This document shows positions 34,539-45,951 of a DNA stretch of 64,000 bases, piece after piece (position 1 is the first letter of the stretch; the number at the start of each line of letters is the position of its first letter). The notes under the pieces were generated by a model. That model was not told the origin of the DNA and searched no databases. It worked only from the letters and a program-made list of their open reading frames with translations. Source of the DNA: Mastacembelus armatus (lineage: Eukaryota; Chordata; Actinopteri; Synbranchiformes; Mastacembelidae); the NCBI RefSeq assembly GCF_900324485.2, contig NC_046650.1, positions 9,742,828-9,806,827 on the forward strand, given 5' to 3'. Made by a program: the position numbers and the translations under genes.

Positions 34539-35140
34539 GTTGTTCGAGCAAAATCAATATAGACTTAAATTGAACGAACACCCTGCGTGTATTTGTCCCC
34601 TCTGCAAAGTCTCTGCTTCCTCTTTTGATTTGCTGCCTTCACGTGCTGTCGGGAATCTGACATTTCCCTTGTGAAGTCGAACGAAAATAAGGATGGCGGA
34701 TTGTAGACTTCCAGCACTTGCTCTGGTTCATCAAACAGCAACGGCATTTTTAATAACATGCCAACTGTAAGTAGAGAGCACATTACAGCTGTATAAAAAA
34801 AATTATCAATAGCTAACAGCAGCTGAATGGTTAAAAAAGGAATTATTTATCATTCGCGACAGAACCTTCGGTGCTCTCCGTCATGATGAAAACGTCACAG
34901 GTTATCCCAACTCATGTATCCAAATTATTTCCCAATTTCCAAGTGGAAATTACGACTTGAGGGGGGCACATTCATCACAATCCGATAGCACGTGAACTAT
35001 CGTAGAGGAGAGGATGTTGGGGATTTCATTCGTTGGCTTGTGATCAAAGAAGAAACAATATGAGACTGCCACCAGGTGTTCAAAAGTGATATTACAAGGC
35101 GTTTTCTCCAAGCAAGAGGAGCAACAGAACTAATATACTC

Positions 35141-35146
<6 letters not shown>
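34539..35146. other. Upstream region of the sixth GIMAP gene
   Basis: Moderately GC-rich DNA just upstream of the 7-base start exon, probably its promoter. No coding exon seen. It ends at a (TA)n run. Confidence 0.4.

Positions 35147-35194
<48 letters not shown>
35147..35194. repeat. (TA)n run at the 3' end of a LINE
   Basis: About 24 TA units. It abuts the 3' end of the R4/Dong/Rex6-like element. A second (TA)n run at 36701-36759 abuts its 5' end. Confidence 0.95.
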
Positions 35195-35199
<5 letters not shown>

Positions 35200-36700
35200 T
35201 CCCGTCTCACCCCTATGGGTGGTGTGTCTTCCTCAATCTCGGGTCCTCTACCAGAGGCCTGGGAGTTTGAGGGTTCTTCGCAGTATCTTAGCTGTTCCTA
35301 GCACTGCGCTCTTCTGGACTGAGATCTCTGATGTTGTTCCTGGGATCTGTTGGAGCCACTCTCCCAGTTTGGGGGTCACAGCCCCGAGGGTGCCGATTAC
35401 CACGGGGACCACTGTTGCCTTCACCTTCCACATCTTTTCTAGCTCTTCTTTAAGCCCTTGGTATTTCTCCAGCTTCTCATGTTCCTTCTTTCTGATGTTG
35501 CTGTCACTTGGGATCGCTACATCTACCACTACGGCTTTCTTCTGTTGTTTGTCCACCACTACTATGTCCGGTTGGTTAGCCATCACCTGTTTGTCGGTCT
35601 GTATCTGGAAGTCCCACGGGATCTTAGCTCGGTCATTCTCCCTCACCTTTGGAGGCGTGTCCCATTTTGACCTTGGGACCTCCAGCCCATACTCGGCACA
35701 GATGTTCCTGTACACTATGCCGGCCACTTGGTTATGGCGTTCCATGTACGCTCTGCCTGCTAGCATCTTACAACCTGCTGTTATGTGCTGGATTGTCTCA
35801 GGGGCATCTTTGCACAGCCTGCACCTGGGGTCCTGCCTGGTGTGGTAGATCCCGGCCTCTATCGATCTTGTGCTCAGGGCCTGTTCTTGTGCCGCTACGA
35901 TCAGTGCCTCTGTGCTGTCTTTCAGTCCAGCTTTTTCCAGCCACCGGTAGGACTTTTCGATATCAGCCACTTCTTGTATCTGTCGGTGGTACATGCCATG
36001 CAGGGGTTTGGCCTGCCATGATGGTTCTTGCTCTTCGTCCTCTGCATCGGGCTTCTGTTGCCTGAGATATTCACTAAGTATTCCATCGCTTGGGGCCATC
36101 TTCCTGATGTACTCATGGATCTTGGCCGTTTCATCTTGGATGGTGGCTCTGACGCTCACCAGTCCCCGGCCTCCTTCCTTCCTCTTAGCGTACAGTCTCA
36201 TGATGCTGGATTTTGGGTGAAGTCCTCCATGCATTGTGAGGAGCTTCCTTGTCTTGACATCAGTGGCTTCTATGTCCTCTTTTGGCCAGCTTATTATGCC
36301 AGCGGGGTATCTGATGACCGGCAGGGCGTAGGTGTTGATGGCTTGAACCTTGTTCTTCCCATTTAGCTGACTTCTTAGGACTTGCCTTACCCTCTGTAGG
36401 TATTTGGCTGTGGCTGCTTTCCTTGCGGCTTCTTCCTGGTTCCCATTTGCCTGTGGGATTCCAAGGTACTTGTAGCTGCCCTCAACATCCGCTATGCTGC
36501 CTTCTGGGAGTTCAACTCCTTCAGTCCTGACAACTCTCCCTCTCTTTGTTATCATTCGACCACACTTGTCCAGTCCGAATGACATTCCAATGTCGTTGCT
36601 GTATATCCTGGTGGTATGGATCAGTGAGTCGATGTCTCGTTCAGTCCTGGCATACAGCTTGATGTCATCCATGTACAGGAGGTGGCTGGTGGTTGCCCCA
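35195..36700 (-). mobile_element. 5'-truncated R4/Dong/Rex6-like LINE
   Basis: An open frame on the minus strand runs from the reverse-transcriptase YMDD box (36675-36664) to a stop at 35248. It holds the RT thumb region, a CX2CX7HX4C zinc motif (CRLCKDAPETIQHITAGC) and a restriction-like endonuclease with PDIVVVD...VVVDVAIP. That order is typical of non-LTR elements of the R2/R4 group; Rex6 is the fish member. The copy is cut just before YMDD, so the first two-thirds of the protein is missing, but what remains has no stop. A 3' UTR of about 50 bases follows. Both ends meet (TA)n, fitting insertion into a TA microsatellite. Confidence 0.85.
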
Positions 36701-36702
36701 TA

Positions 36703-36763
<61 letters not shown>

Positions 36764-37249
36764 TTAACTAGTACATTTATATCACATTAAAATTAAACAT
36801 TACAACAAACAATAAGAGAGTAGACATTTTTTTATGTTTCACTTTATTATTTTCTATTTAACTTTGTAATGCTTGATAATGCAGAAAGAACTTTTTTTGG
36901 ATGTTGAGCTCAGAGTTCAGACATTAAGTGATATTTTCAGGTTATCAACAGGAAACAGTGGCCAGTATTTTAAGTGCAGACAGAAAGACAAGTTTATCTA
37001 TGAACGCTGTGGGGAATGTTTTATCTCTCTGGTTTGGGGTTACAGCACCGCACAGGAAAACACATGAAACACATTGCCCAAGAAATTAGAAAATAAAAAA
37101 AGTTTGAAATTCACATGAAATGTATAATAAAAAACATAACCAGGTTGATGATTAATTATAGATTAGGACAAGATTTTCATGAGGTCTAAAGGGAGACCTA
37201 AATTTTAAATGATAATTCTCTGTCCCCCTTTTTCAAGACTCACATTCTG
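36701..37249. other. (TA)n run and spacer before the seventh GIMAP
   Basis: Bases 36701-36759 are (TA)n. The remaining AT-rich DNA to 37249 has no supported exon. Confidence 0.6.
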
Positions 37250-38781
37250 TTATAGGGTTTGTCTCTTTTCTGACTTTGCCAGTGTTAGTCTGTCAAAAGC
37301 ATTCTTTGCTTTATCTAAGACAGACTGAGCTTCACTCTTGACGGCCTCTAATGCCCTCTCTGCTGCTTCCCATGGTGTGTCTGCTCCATCAGCTGCATCA
37401 TATCCTGTAAGAGCTCCTTTCACTGCACCGGTTGCAGCACATGCCAATGGAACTGTGCCTAGGAGCAATCCTGTTGCTGCTACTGTTGCTCCTGCTGCTC
37501 CTCCTGCTAATGTTCCTCCTCCTCCTCCAAACGCTACTGCTGCTACAGCAGATGCTGTTTTGGATGCAGCTTGTTGTAATTTTATTGACTCTGAAGACTC
37601 AGTTAAAATTTGAGTAATTACTCCAACCATCACCACAACACCAAACAAAGCTCCCAACAATGCACCTGCTGTAACACCTGCCAATCTGATCAACAGCCTT
37701 TCTAAGACGCGGACTTCAGCCTGCTCTCTGATCTCTTCCTCCGACATGTTTCCTGAGGTCTGTCTAATGGCCTCCTCCTCTTGCTTTATTTCTTCCTTCA
37801 CTTCTTGAAACATCTCGTTGGTGTAGCAGTCTCCATTGTTCTCCATCACCATCTGGTCGATTGTGTTGAGTAACGCCTCCACTTGGACCTGGTTGTTCCT
37901 GTATTCATCCTTTGGATTTTCACTCCAGTATTTATTGTCAAAGATGTGGCACCGGCTGCCGCACTTCTTCACTAGTTCACTCATAAACTTATTCTGGTGA
38001 ACAACGTCCTTGAGTGTCATTCCTTCAGGGAGCTGGTCACCATGAGTAAAGAGAACTGTGGCATATCTTAGTAACTCTTCAGAAAAGTACTGGCATATTT
38101 TAGTGATGACAGCCTGCTCGTGCTCTGTGAACCTCTCCACTTTAAGCACAATGAGAAAAGCATGAGGCCCAGGAGCGCATTTTGTGATACATCTCAGTAT
38201 CTCAGGCTTCAATTGGTCTTCAGATCTGTCTGTGTCAAAGAAACCAGGAGTGTCAATCACAGTAATTCTTCTTCCATTGACTGATCTGGTTTCTGCTTGA
38301 CATCGCCTTGTTTCAGAGTTTAGAGAATGGTCGATTGTGAAGAGTTCCTCTCCAATTATGGTGTTTGCCAAGCTGCTTTTCCCAGCTCCAGTTTTCCCCA
38401 AGAGGACAATTCTTGTGTTCTTTGATGCTGAAAAGAATAATATCCATCAGTGCTGTGCTTTTCCTTTGGTTATTGTCACATATAAGAAGATGCACATAAT
38501 CTCAACTAGAAGAAAACTGTCACTGATCAGAAATCACATTAAAATGGAAAGGAGTTAATGCTAATAAAATAGCTGCATTAGCATAAAGTTAACGGATGGT
38601 TTCAATACATAAAATGAGGCAATTTTTTCTCATGGCACCTCAAACCACACATCCTGTCATTCAGAGATGCTTATACAGTATGTACAGTTTTAAGAATAAA
38701 TCAATAAAGAGAGAGATTATGGTATTTAGAGATATTTTCTTGTTTTGAAAAAGTAAATTAAAAAAATAACTTACCATCCAT
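37250..38781 (-). CDS. GIMAP GTPase with long Ala/Gly-rich tail
   Basis: Two coding exons: 38781-38775 (ATGGATG before gtaag) and 38427-37250, giving 395 codons including the stop. P-loop GKTGAGKS at residues 13-20, then IDTPGFFD, RCITKCAPGPHAFLIVLKVERF (Lys in place of the usual Glu) and THGDQL. The tail has two hydrophobic Gly/Ala segments (AGALLGALFGVVVMVGV and a GGGGGTLAGGAAGATVAA stretch), then GADTPWEAAERALEAVKSEA and a basic end. It is the clearest example of the cluster's membrane-type C-terminus. An ISRE-like site lies about 100 bases upstream. Confidence 0.92.
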
Positions 38782-39904
38782 GTTGTCAAAAGTGAAGCAG
38801 TTGTGGTGTGAGAGTTAGAGTGACAAGACCGTCAGTGTCAGTATGTCAACGTTTCCTATAACTACCCTAAGTTTGTGCGCCAGTTTCATTTCCGCACTTT
38901 GTTGAGCAATCAACCTTTTGGCACAGTGGACAATGTGGCAGACTTTCTAACACCTTTGATAGAAACAGTTCTGCTCCTCTTGTAGTCTGAGGTGGTTTGA
39001 TCTTTTTCAATGAACCAAGGTCTTGAATATTTGAATCAAACACCAAAGACATTTGTTTTTTGTTTTCATAGAACTGACAATCTGAAATCTGACCAAACCA
39101 CACCCAAATTTATTAGCTCAGCTAATAAAATTTATTACCCAGATTAAACAGTTAAAATTTAATTTAGCTACGTGTTGTTCGGCCATTAGCAAAAAAGGGG
39201 GCGGGGTGACAGAGGTTAACCCATGTTTCAGGGATCAGACCCTTTTTTCTAGGTAGTCCTAACTATCTCTGAGCTACACAAAATGACTTGGTGTCTATTT
39301 AAGGTACAGCAGCTGTACAGAGGTCAAAATTTGTTGTCAAATGTCTACATGTGACATTGTATTGTGTATTGTGCTCTTTTTGGTAAGTAAGTGCTACCCT
39401 TCATTTGCGGTCCACAATGTCAGTAAAAAAAGTGCAGAATGATGGTTTCCTGACTCTGCTACATATCCTGGGTGTATGTTTCCTGTTCACACCATCTCAC
39501 AGTTGAATTAGATTTTCTCAGTTATCTTTCTATGTTGTAATCACAATCACAGCACACACCACATTCCTTTGCTGCTTATTGGTTTAACTGAAAAATGCAT
39601 TTCATTCAAATAGCATTATTTCAGATCAGTACTGATGGGTTATTGGCAAGACAAGCCTTAAAGAAAGTGAACACATCTGTCTGTTAGATTGTGATGAAAT
39701 CAAATTATCTGTATTTCACAGAAACAGAAACTAAGAATGGGTATGTGTCTCAGATACACTTAATACATATCCTCCCAATAAAAGAAAATGCAATGATTTA
39801 TCTTTTCTGGTGATTACACACTAATCACCAGAAAATACAGCATAACATCCTTAACATATTAGTGAATAATATATTCCATTTCTGCTAATAGATCTCTCTA
39901 AATA

Positions 39905-39939
<35 letters not shown>

Positions 39940-40531
39940 AAGACAGAAAAAGATAGATATTTATTTTTAGACTTTATTCAACACGAGTCTTTACTAACAC
40001 ATAAGATAATAAGGAGGAGATTCAGACCCATCTTTCTTTTAGGTTGTGACGGTATAGGAGCCTTGCACATGGAGGCCTCATCAGAAACCAGCCCCTTATG
40101 TTTTTCAGATCATTTCTTTCCAATATAACTTTAAAAAAAGAAAAAAGAAAAACTTTTGCACATTTGCTGCTCTTCAGTGATCTCCAGTGTGTTTGACTTC
40201 AGTGGACTTTTATTTTTTTTCACAACCATCAAATAAAATCCCACATTAAGATCTTTCACCTTAAATTGTACTTGTGTTGCACACTTAAAAATCTGAGGTG
40301 AAATACTGTCAGATATCTGGGAATACACAGTGTACTATGTATACATGCATACTGTAAGTGAGCTTTTTGGATTTTCACTTTTAACAGGACATTTAATTTC
40401 AGCATTTTACAAACAGACACCAAAATACATTATGTGTGTACGTGTGTGTGTGGTGTTTCAGCATCAGACTGATTAGTCCCTTTACATCTATTTATTGCTT
40501 TGTGTATCTCCCTCCTTCATTTTGTCACTTT
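38782..40531. other. Upstream region of the seventh GIMAP and 3' region of the MYADM-like gene
   Basis: No coding exon seen. A GATA/GA repeat lies at about 39907-39940. Minus-strand AATAAA words occur at 40491-40496 and about 39959-39977 and could end the MYADM-like transcript. Confidence 0.45.
38882..38893. promoter_or_regulatory. ISRE-like site upstream of the seventh GIMAP
   Basis: AGTTTCATTTCC differs from AGTTTCnnTTTC at one base and lies about 100 bases before the start codon on the gene's upstream side. A motif prediction only. Confidence 0.4.
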
Positions 40532-41380
40532 TCAGCCCTGGACAAACACTAATCTGGCGGTATAGGCCAGGTCAGCGAGGTAAAGCAGGAAGTTGAAGGC
40601 AGTGAGGACAGCTACGGCGATCAGTTCTGAGCTGTGGCTTCTTCCCTGGTACTTTTTGTCAAACTGGAACACGGGCCAGATGATAGCAGCAGTCAAGTAC
40701 ATGATAGCTGCCAGGAGACCATATGCTGACAAAAACTTGGAGAAGGGGATGGGGAGACAACCGGTGCACTCTCCTACACACAGCACCACCACGGCCATGG
40801 AGAGGATGAAGCATATGCAGTATACGGCCATGCACCACTTGAGCGCTGCATGCTGGTCATAAGAAACAGGGTTGCTGACCAGGATGAAGATGACACAGGC
40901 CACAAAGGTCTGGCACACCTTTAACAGGCCTGGAGCTGTAGCCATGTAACCAGCCACCTCTCCTGGCCTCGCTTTAGACAGGCTCACCTCTCCCATGTAG
41001 GCTATAGCTGCCAGGCAGGAGAAGACGGTGGAGGCGATGCGGTAGTCACGAATCTCACCATATGATTGTTGCTTCTTGAGGAAAAAGATTGGGAAGATGA
41101 CAGAGGCAGAGAGGCAGAGCAGGGCTGCATAGCAGGCAACGGTGATGGGGAAATTGGACCAGGACACTGGTGCACGGGTCTGGAGACTGAACAGCTCCAC
41201 CAGCAAGACCAGCAGGGTGCAGGCGAAACTGAATGCCCAGCAGAATATGCACCAGTCAGCCATGCTTCCACTGGGCAGGTGGGCTCCGTGTGCTGCGACA
41301 CTGAACGCCACACATGTGAAGAGCAGGGCAGCTACACGCACCCATAGCAGCTGGGAGGTGGGAAACACGATCAGTGGCAT
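40532..41380 (-). CDS. MYADM-like membrane protein with two MARVEL domains
   Basis: A single coding exon of 282 residues with eight predicted membrane helices in two four-helix MARVEL units (about 1-145 and 146-280). Recognisable pieces include GSMADWCIFCWAFSFACT, FPITVACYAALLCLSASVIF, YMATAPGLLKVCQTFVACVI and LADLAYTARLVF. It belongs to the myeloid-associated differentiation marker family, which sits in cholesterol-rich plasma membrane and affects membrane order and adhesion. An acceptor at 41497-41498 (tttgcag) and a donor next to 43648 suggest one noncoding exon upstream (43648 to about 43800), as is usual for MYADM genes. Human MYADM is somewhat longer (about 320 residues). Confidence 0.9.
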   Translation of the reverse strand: MPLIVFPTSQLLWVRVAALLFTCVAFSVAAHGAHLPSGSMADWCIFCWAFSFACTLLVLLVELFSLQTRAPVSWSNFPITVACYAALLCLSASVIFPIFFLKKQQSYGEIRDYRIASTVFSCLAAIAYMGEVSLSKARPGEVAGYMATAPGLLKVCQTFVACVIFILVSNPVSYDQHAALKWCMAVYCICFILSMAVVVLCVGECTGCLPIPFSKFLSAYGLLAAIMYLTAAIIWPVFQFDKKYQGRSHSSELIAVAVLTAFNFLLYLADLAYTARLVFVQG

Positions 41381-41496
41381 GGTGGGATATCCTGGTCAGT
41401 CTGGAGTTGAAAGTGACTTTTGTAGTCCAACAAGGGTTAAAATGAGTCTCAATACTGAATTAGAGATCCTGTGTTGGCTGATGTTTGTCACATATT

Positions 41497-43647
41497 CTGC
41501 AAAAAGAACATTATAAAGAAGAAACGTGATCAGATGAAAAATAAAATGCAGTAATTTATCTTACTGATGCATCTTTTAATGCATTGTCTGGTGTCCACTT
41601 TTAACCGCAGTCATTTTTACTTCTCTGAATCTCTGTCATGAATCATATTTCACATTAAAAACAAAACTATAATGTCTAAAGGCCATGGGTGCAAATCAAA
41701 TTTATTAGTCAACAAGTAGTTCATCTCTGACTGACTACTCTAAGCTGAAACTAAAGTTGTGTAAAGACTGAGGATTGTGCAATAAATATTGGTTGGCTGT
41801 TCAAGCTGTTACATGCACCGAGTAGTTATACTTAAGATGGGGCTTTGCCTCTTAAAGAAGATGGAAATTCCCTCACTGTAAAACGAAAGTAAGATGAGTG
41901 CATTTATGGTGCAATGAAGAGTTTGATATTGGTGCCCTCTAGTGTCCGAAAAACAGTGGATTTAAAATATCAAGTCAGGTCAATTTTGTTTATATATGGT
42001 AATAGAATCAACAGATTGAGGATGAGACACAATCACAGACATCATTAAATTGATTCATAGCTAAACTTCTAAAATCGCCCAGTTGGACGAGCCAGTGAGA
42101 GACAGCTTTTGCAGGAGACCTTTATAAATAAAAATGATCCTATTTAAGGAAGGCCAGTCTTCATCACATTATAGTATTGAGTTTGATATTGTCCAGAGAG
42201 GCAAAACACAATGTTAAACTACATAAGGTGACAAAGCAGCAGGAGCACAAAGCAATATACTCATAGTCAAGCACAGACATGATAGTTGATTGTACAAGTG
42301 CGGTCATTTCCTGCCCTCAAAAAACATGCATTTGCTTCTGTGCTGACTGATCTGAATGCTGTTTAAAAAGTAAGACCTCTCTATTGTCAGATACTATAAT
42401 TTACGATAGAGGGAAAGCTTTATATTGGGTACTAATGGGTGTGGGGGTGGGGCACTCCTGTTGCTATCTGAACGTCCTATTTCCTCTAGTTTACAACACA
42501 TTTCTGATTGCATTACCAGAATTTGCTGAAATAAAGAAATGTACCTGCAGTGTGTGGCCGTGCCTGTATCTTTGCAGTATTTATGCATTGTTTTGGTGTT
42601 TAACCTGTTAAACTAAAAATGATCTGTTGCATTGTACACATACAGATTATGATTACAGGTCACAATGTTGAACTGTTAAAGTAAAAAGGTTATTAGTGTG
42701 ACCCTACAGGTCCAGGGGATTGGGCATCTTTCATGCGAGCACCATTCCCAGATGAAAACTTCACAGCCCTTCATTTTGACAAGGCAATCTATGAAAACCA
42801 CTAGCTTCATTAGCCATTAAGTGCAGTGCCACACTTCCTGTGGACACTCATACATAGGAAGCAGCTTTGAAAAGCTAATGGAGGCCACACTAACAAACCA
42901 AACAATCACTTAAACTGGTTTGTCAGACACAATGGGACTCAAGCCTGGAGTTAGAATCACAGATCTAAAAAAAACTGATTCAACACAAGCTTCAATTCAT
43001 CATCTTTACATTTCTGTTGCAATGTTTTTACCAGAAATGCTTTTTCACCCAGTTTCCTGAAACAATTGTTGGTTAACAGCTGAGCTAACAGCTGTAGCAT
43101 GTTTGCAAAGATGTGGGTGTGTGGTGTAGGCTTTGCCACCACATGACCTTTCTGTTAAAAGGAATCCAGGCTTTAGGTTGACATTTTGTGGTTGATAGTA
43201 TACATACCATGCAGTTGGTTCATACACAAATCTAGGTAAATCTTACGCCTTAAATGTTATGGTTTATTATGTACACTGGTATAAAACGAGGGCACGCAAA
43301 CAGAGAGTTGAGTTTTCAACTTCAACTTCAACAACGGTACACCCGGAAAGCTTTATATATTGTTGTATCCTCTTTTAAGAGAATTAGGGCTGCCAGCAGA
43401 ACACAGCACAGCACTGTAATAAAACCATCAGACATAATCTACCTTTAAGGATATACTCTGTGTAACGGACACATTATAACCAGCATATTACATGAGTGAT
43501 AAGGGTTTTTTTCCGGCCCACATAGCGGAGATACCGCGCCCAGTGGTGTGGCATTTTAATCGGCTCTGTTCCAAAAATAGACGACGAGAAACACCAGCTA
43601 CTAAGCTCTCTGAATGAAAAAAATGTAAGTCTGAAGGTTGATCTTAC
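41497..43647. other. Probable first intron of the MYADM-like gene
   Basis: AT-rich non-coding DNA between the predicted acceptor (41497) and the predicted noncoding exon (43648). No other gene or named repeat recognised. Confidence 0.45.
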
Positions 43648-45230
43648 CTATTTTCTATGGTCGGAGTTATCTTTCACCTTTATGCAAGACGCTTAAAGTT
43701 CCTGTAACGTGCGGAGTTGGAGACGCATCCCCTCTCCCATCCAGCAGCAATGAGTCCCCACGCCCCACACTGGCCATATTTGGTTAAATGTAGAAGCACG
43801 GATCAGGCCTCAGTTAGGTCAAAGCATTTCCTCTTCTGAAAAAGCTCATGTTGCGTCATTTTGAAAAATAAACACTATGTCAAATTACCATCGTTCTCAG
43901 ACAATGAACAACATTAATTTTACTAATGACTTATTTTTTTTTAATGCAGCCCCTTCCCCCAACTTCCTGTATGTAAATAAAGAAGTGAAAAACGGGCTGT
44001 GATATGAAAATAACTGCAGTAAAACATATCTTATGCATCTTTATGAAAGATGCCCTGTTGCAATAGGAGCCATGTGTTTTATTTTGAAACTAATATCACA
44101 TTATTACAGCTATGTGACTGTCACAACAATATAAGCAATAATAATAACAATATCAACCAAAACGCCATATAAAGACTATATAAGCTTGAAAATCCATTTA
44201 ATGCAGAGCCAGCAAAAGAAAAACTACAATAAATGTGGATGAATAACTTTCTGCTCTTATGAACACAGATCTCTTTGAGATTTGAATGTCTCTGACTTGG
44301 TGATTATGTAGGCTACAAACAGGGTTTAGTGCGCTACTCAGTCGGTATTTCTGAATAATTTCTGACATATTTAAAGAAAGACTGAACAGTAAGTCAGTAC
44401 TTTCTAGTTTTTTTTTTTTTTACTGTTATACAGTTGTGTGCAGTACTGCGGTCCAGACAGACGAAGGCGCAGTGGTGCTCTGTTTGTACGTACGATCTTT
44501 GAGGATCAGCAGCCAGTCAAGACACAGGATAACAACACAGCACAGATCAATAGTTTAAAGGAGCTGGGAATAATAAATGGATAATAAACATATGCAACAG
44601 AGATTGTGATTATATCCTGAGTGTCCTGGCAGAGAGAAGCTAATCCCGGGTTTCCTCTGTGTTTTGGAAAGAAGATCTGAGGGGGAGCTCTACGGGAATC
44701 GTATTGGCCAACTGGAGCTGTAGTGTCTGGATTTGGCCAAAATCAGGACTCTGGGATATACCGAGCTGGAATATACATGTGCTGCTACTATCTCGATGAG
44801 TTTAGTATCCACATTTTCACCCGCAGTTAAGCTCATGCTGCCCTTTCACCTTGCACACGTAGCTGGAGAGCTATCTAGCTAGCTTCAAAGAACCGACTCG
44901 TGGCGCAGCTGAAAGCCGGGTAGGCAGCGCTTTCTGTCGGTGTGAGCATCAACGCCATGCCGCGGCTTGAAGCCGGCCCGCCTGTAGAGCTAACTCCAGC
45001 GAGCTAACGCTAGCTGGATATATGAGGCCACAAACATTCCGCTATCAGCTAAACTAGATAAGTCACAACTCACAACCGAGAGCACATTTAATCTAGCAGC
45101 AGGCTAATGCTAATTAACCGGGTAATTGGTTCGTGGGCGACACTAATGTAAAGCCAGCGCCGCCGTCTGGGTCGTCTGTTGTTTACAGTGTGCTAGCCTG
45201 TAATTACTGTTAGTTACATGTGGCTTGGAA
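43648..45230. promoter_or_regulatory. Divergent promoter region between the MYADM-like gene and arhgef11
   Basis: Contains GC-richer stretches with CpG (43690-43800 and 44640-45190) between two genes that point away from each other. The noncoding first exon of the MYADM-like gene probably starts on the left side. The noncoding first exon of arhgef11 is probably within 44600-44950. Exact start sites cannot be read. Confidence 0.45.
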
Positions 45231-45951
45231 ATTCACTTTTTACCGAGGTACGTTTTGTTTATCGAGTAGTTTGCATTAGATAACACACACACATCAGCAC
45301 AGATAGTATCGCTACAGTAAAACAACTCACTTTGCATATTCAAGTTGGCACTGTTGTTGGAGGACACACAGGTAAACAAGTCTGACCTTTCCATTTGTGT
45401 GTGTGTGTGTATGTGTGTGTTTAGTATTTCATTGCAAGTTACCAATGAAAATCCTTCAAGACAATCCTGTGGTGTTATCTGGACATCAGTTACTTTGACC
45501 TTAATTAGCTTTGCACAGACACTGCACATGCATGAGTGCCGTTGATAGAGACACATATCATCCATTCATTCATCATTGATGACTTTTTCCACTACAGCTG
45601 AACCACTGCAATGAGCCGCTAACAGGCTTTGATATAATATTTATTTTGACTCACTAATGTGACCTACTAAAGAAGGATACTGTGGACTTTAGTTATATCT
45701 GCACTTTGTTTATCAATCCTACTGATTCTTCACTCAAACCACTTGGGTGGATGGGAACATGAAGGACAGTCTGTCTGACCAAAACCAGCTTCTAAGTAGC
45801 TTGAGGATCTGATCAGAGCACAACAGACAGCCCCACTGAAGAGGACAGAGATGACAGTGATGATGCCGGTGATGGGGAATATGATAAAAGAGGCCCATTG
45901 ACCGTTTTGATCCCGCACCAGGAAGGAGAGGAGTGTCACCAGGCTGCAGAC

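Noticed and set aside
35219-36366. Long plus-strand open frames
   Set aside because: They are antisense shadows of the LINE open frame on the minus strand.
40532-41380. Retrogene origin for the single-exon MYADM-like gene
   Set aside because: MYADM family genes normally have one coding exon, and a spliced noncoding 5' exon is predicted upstream.
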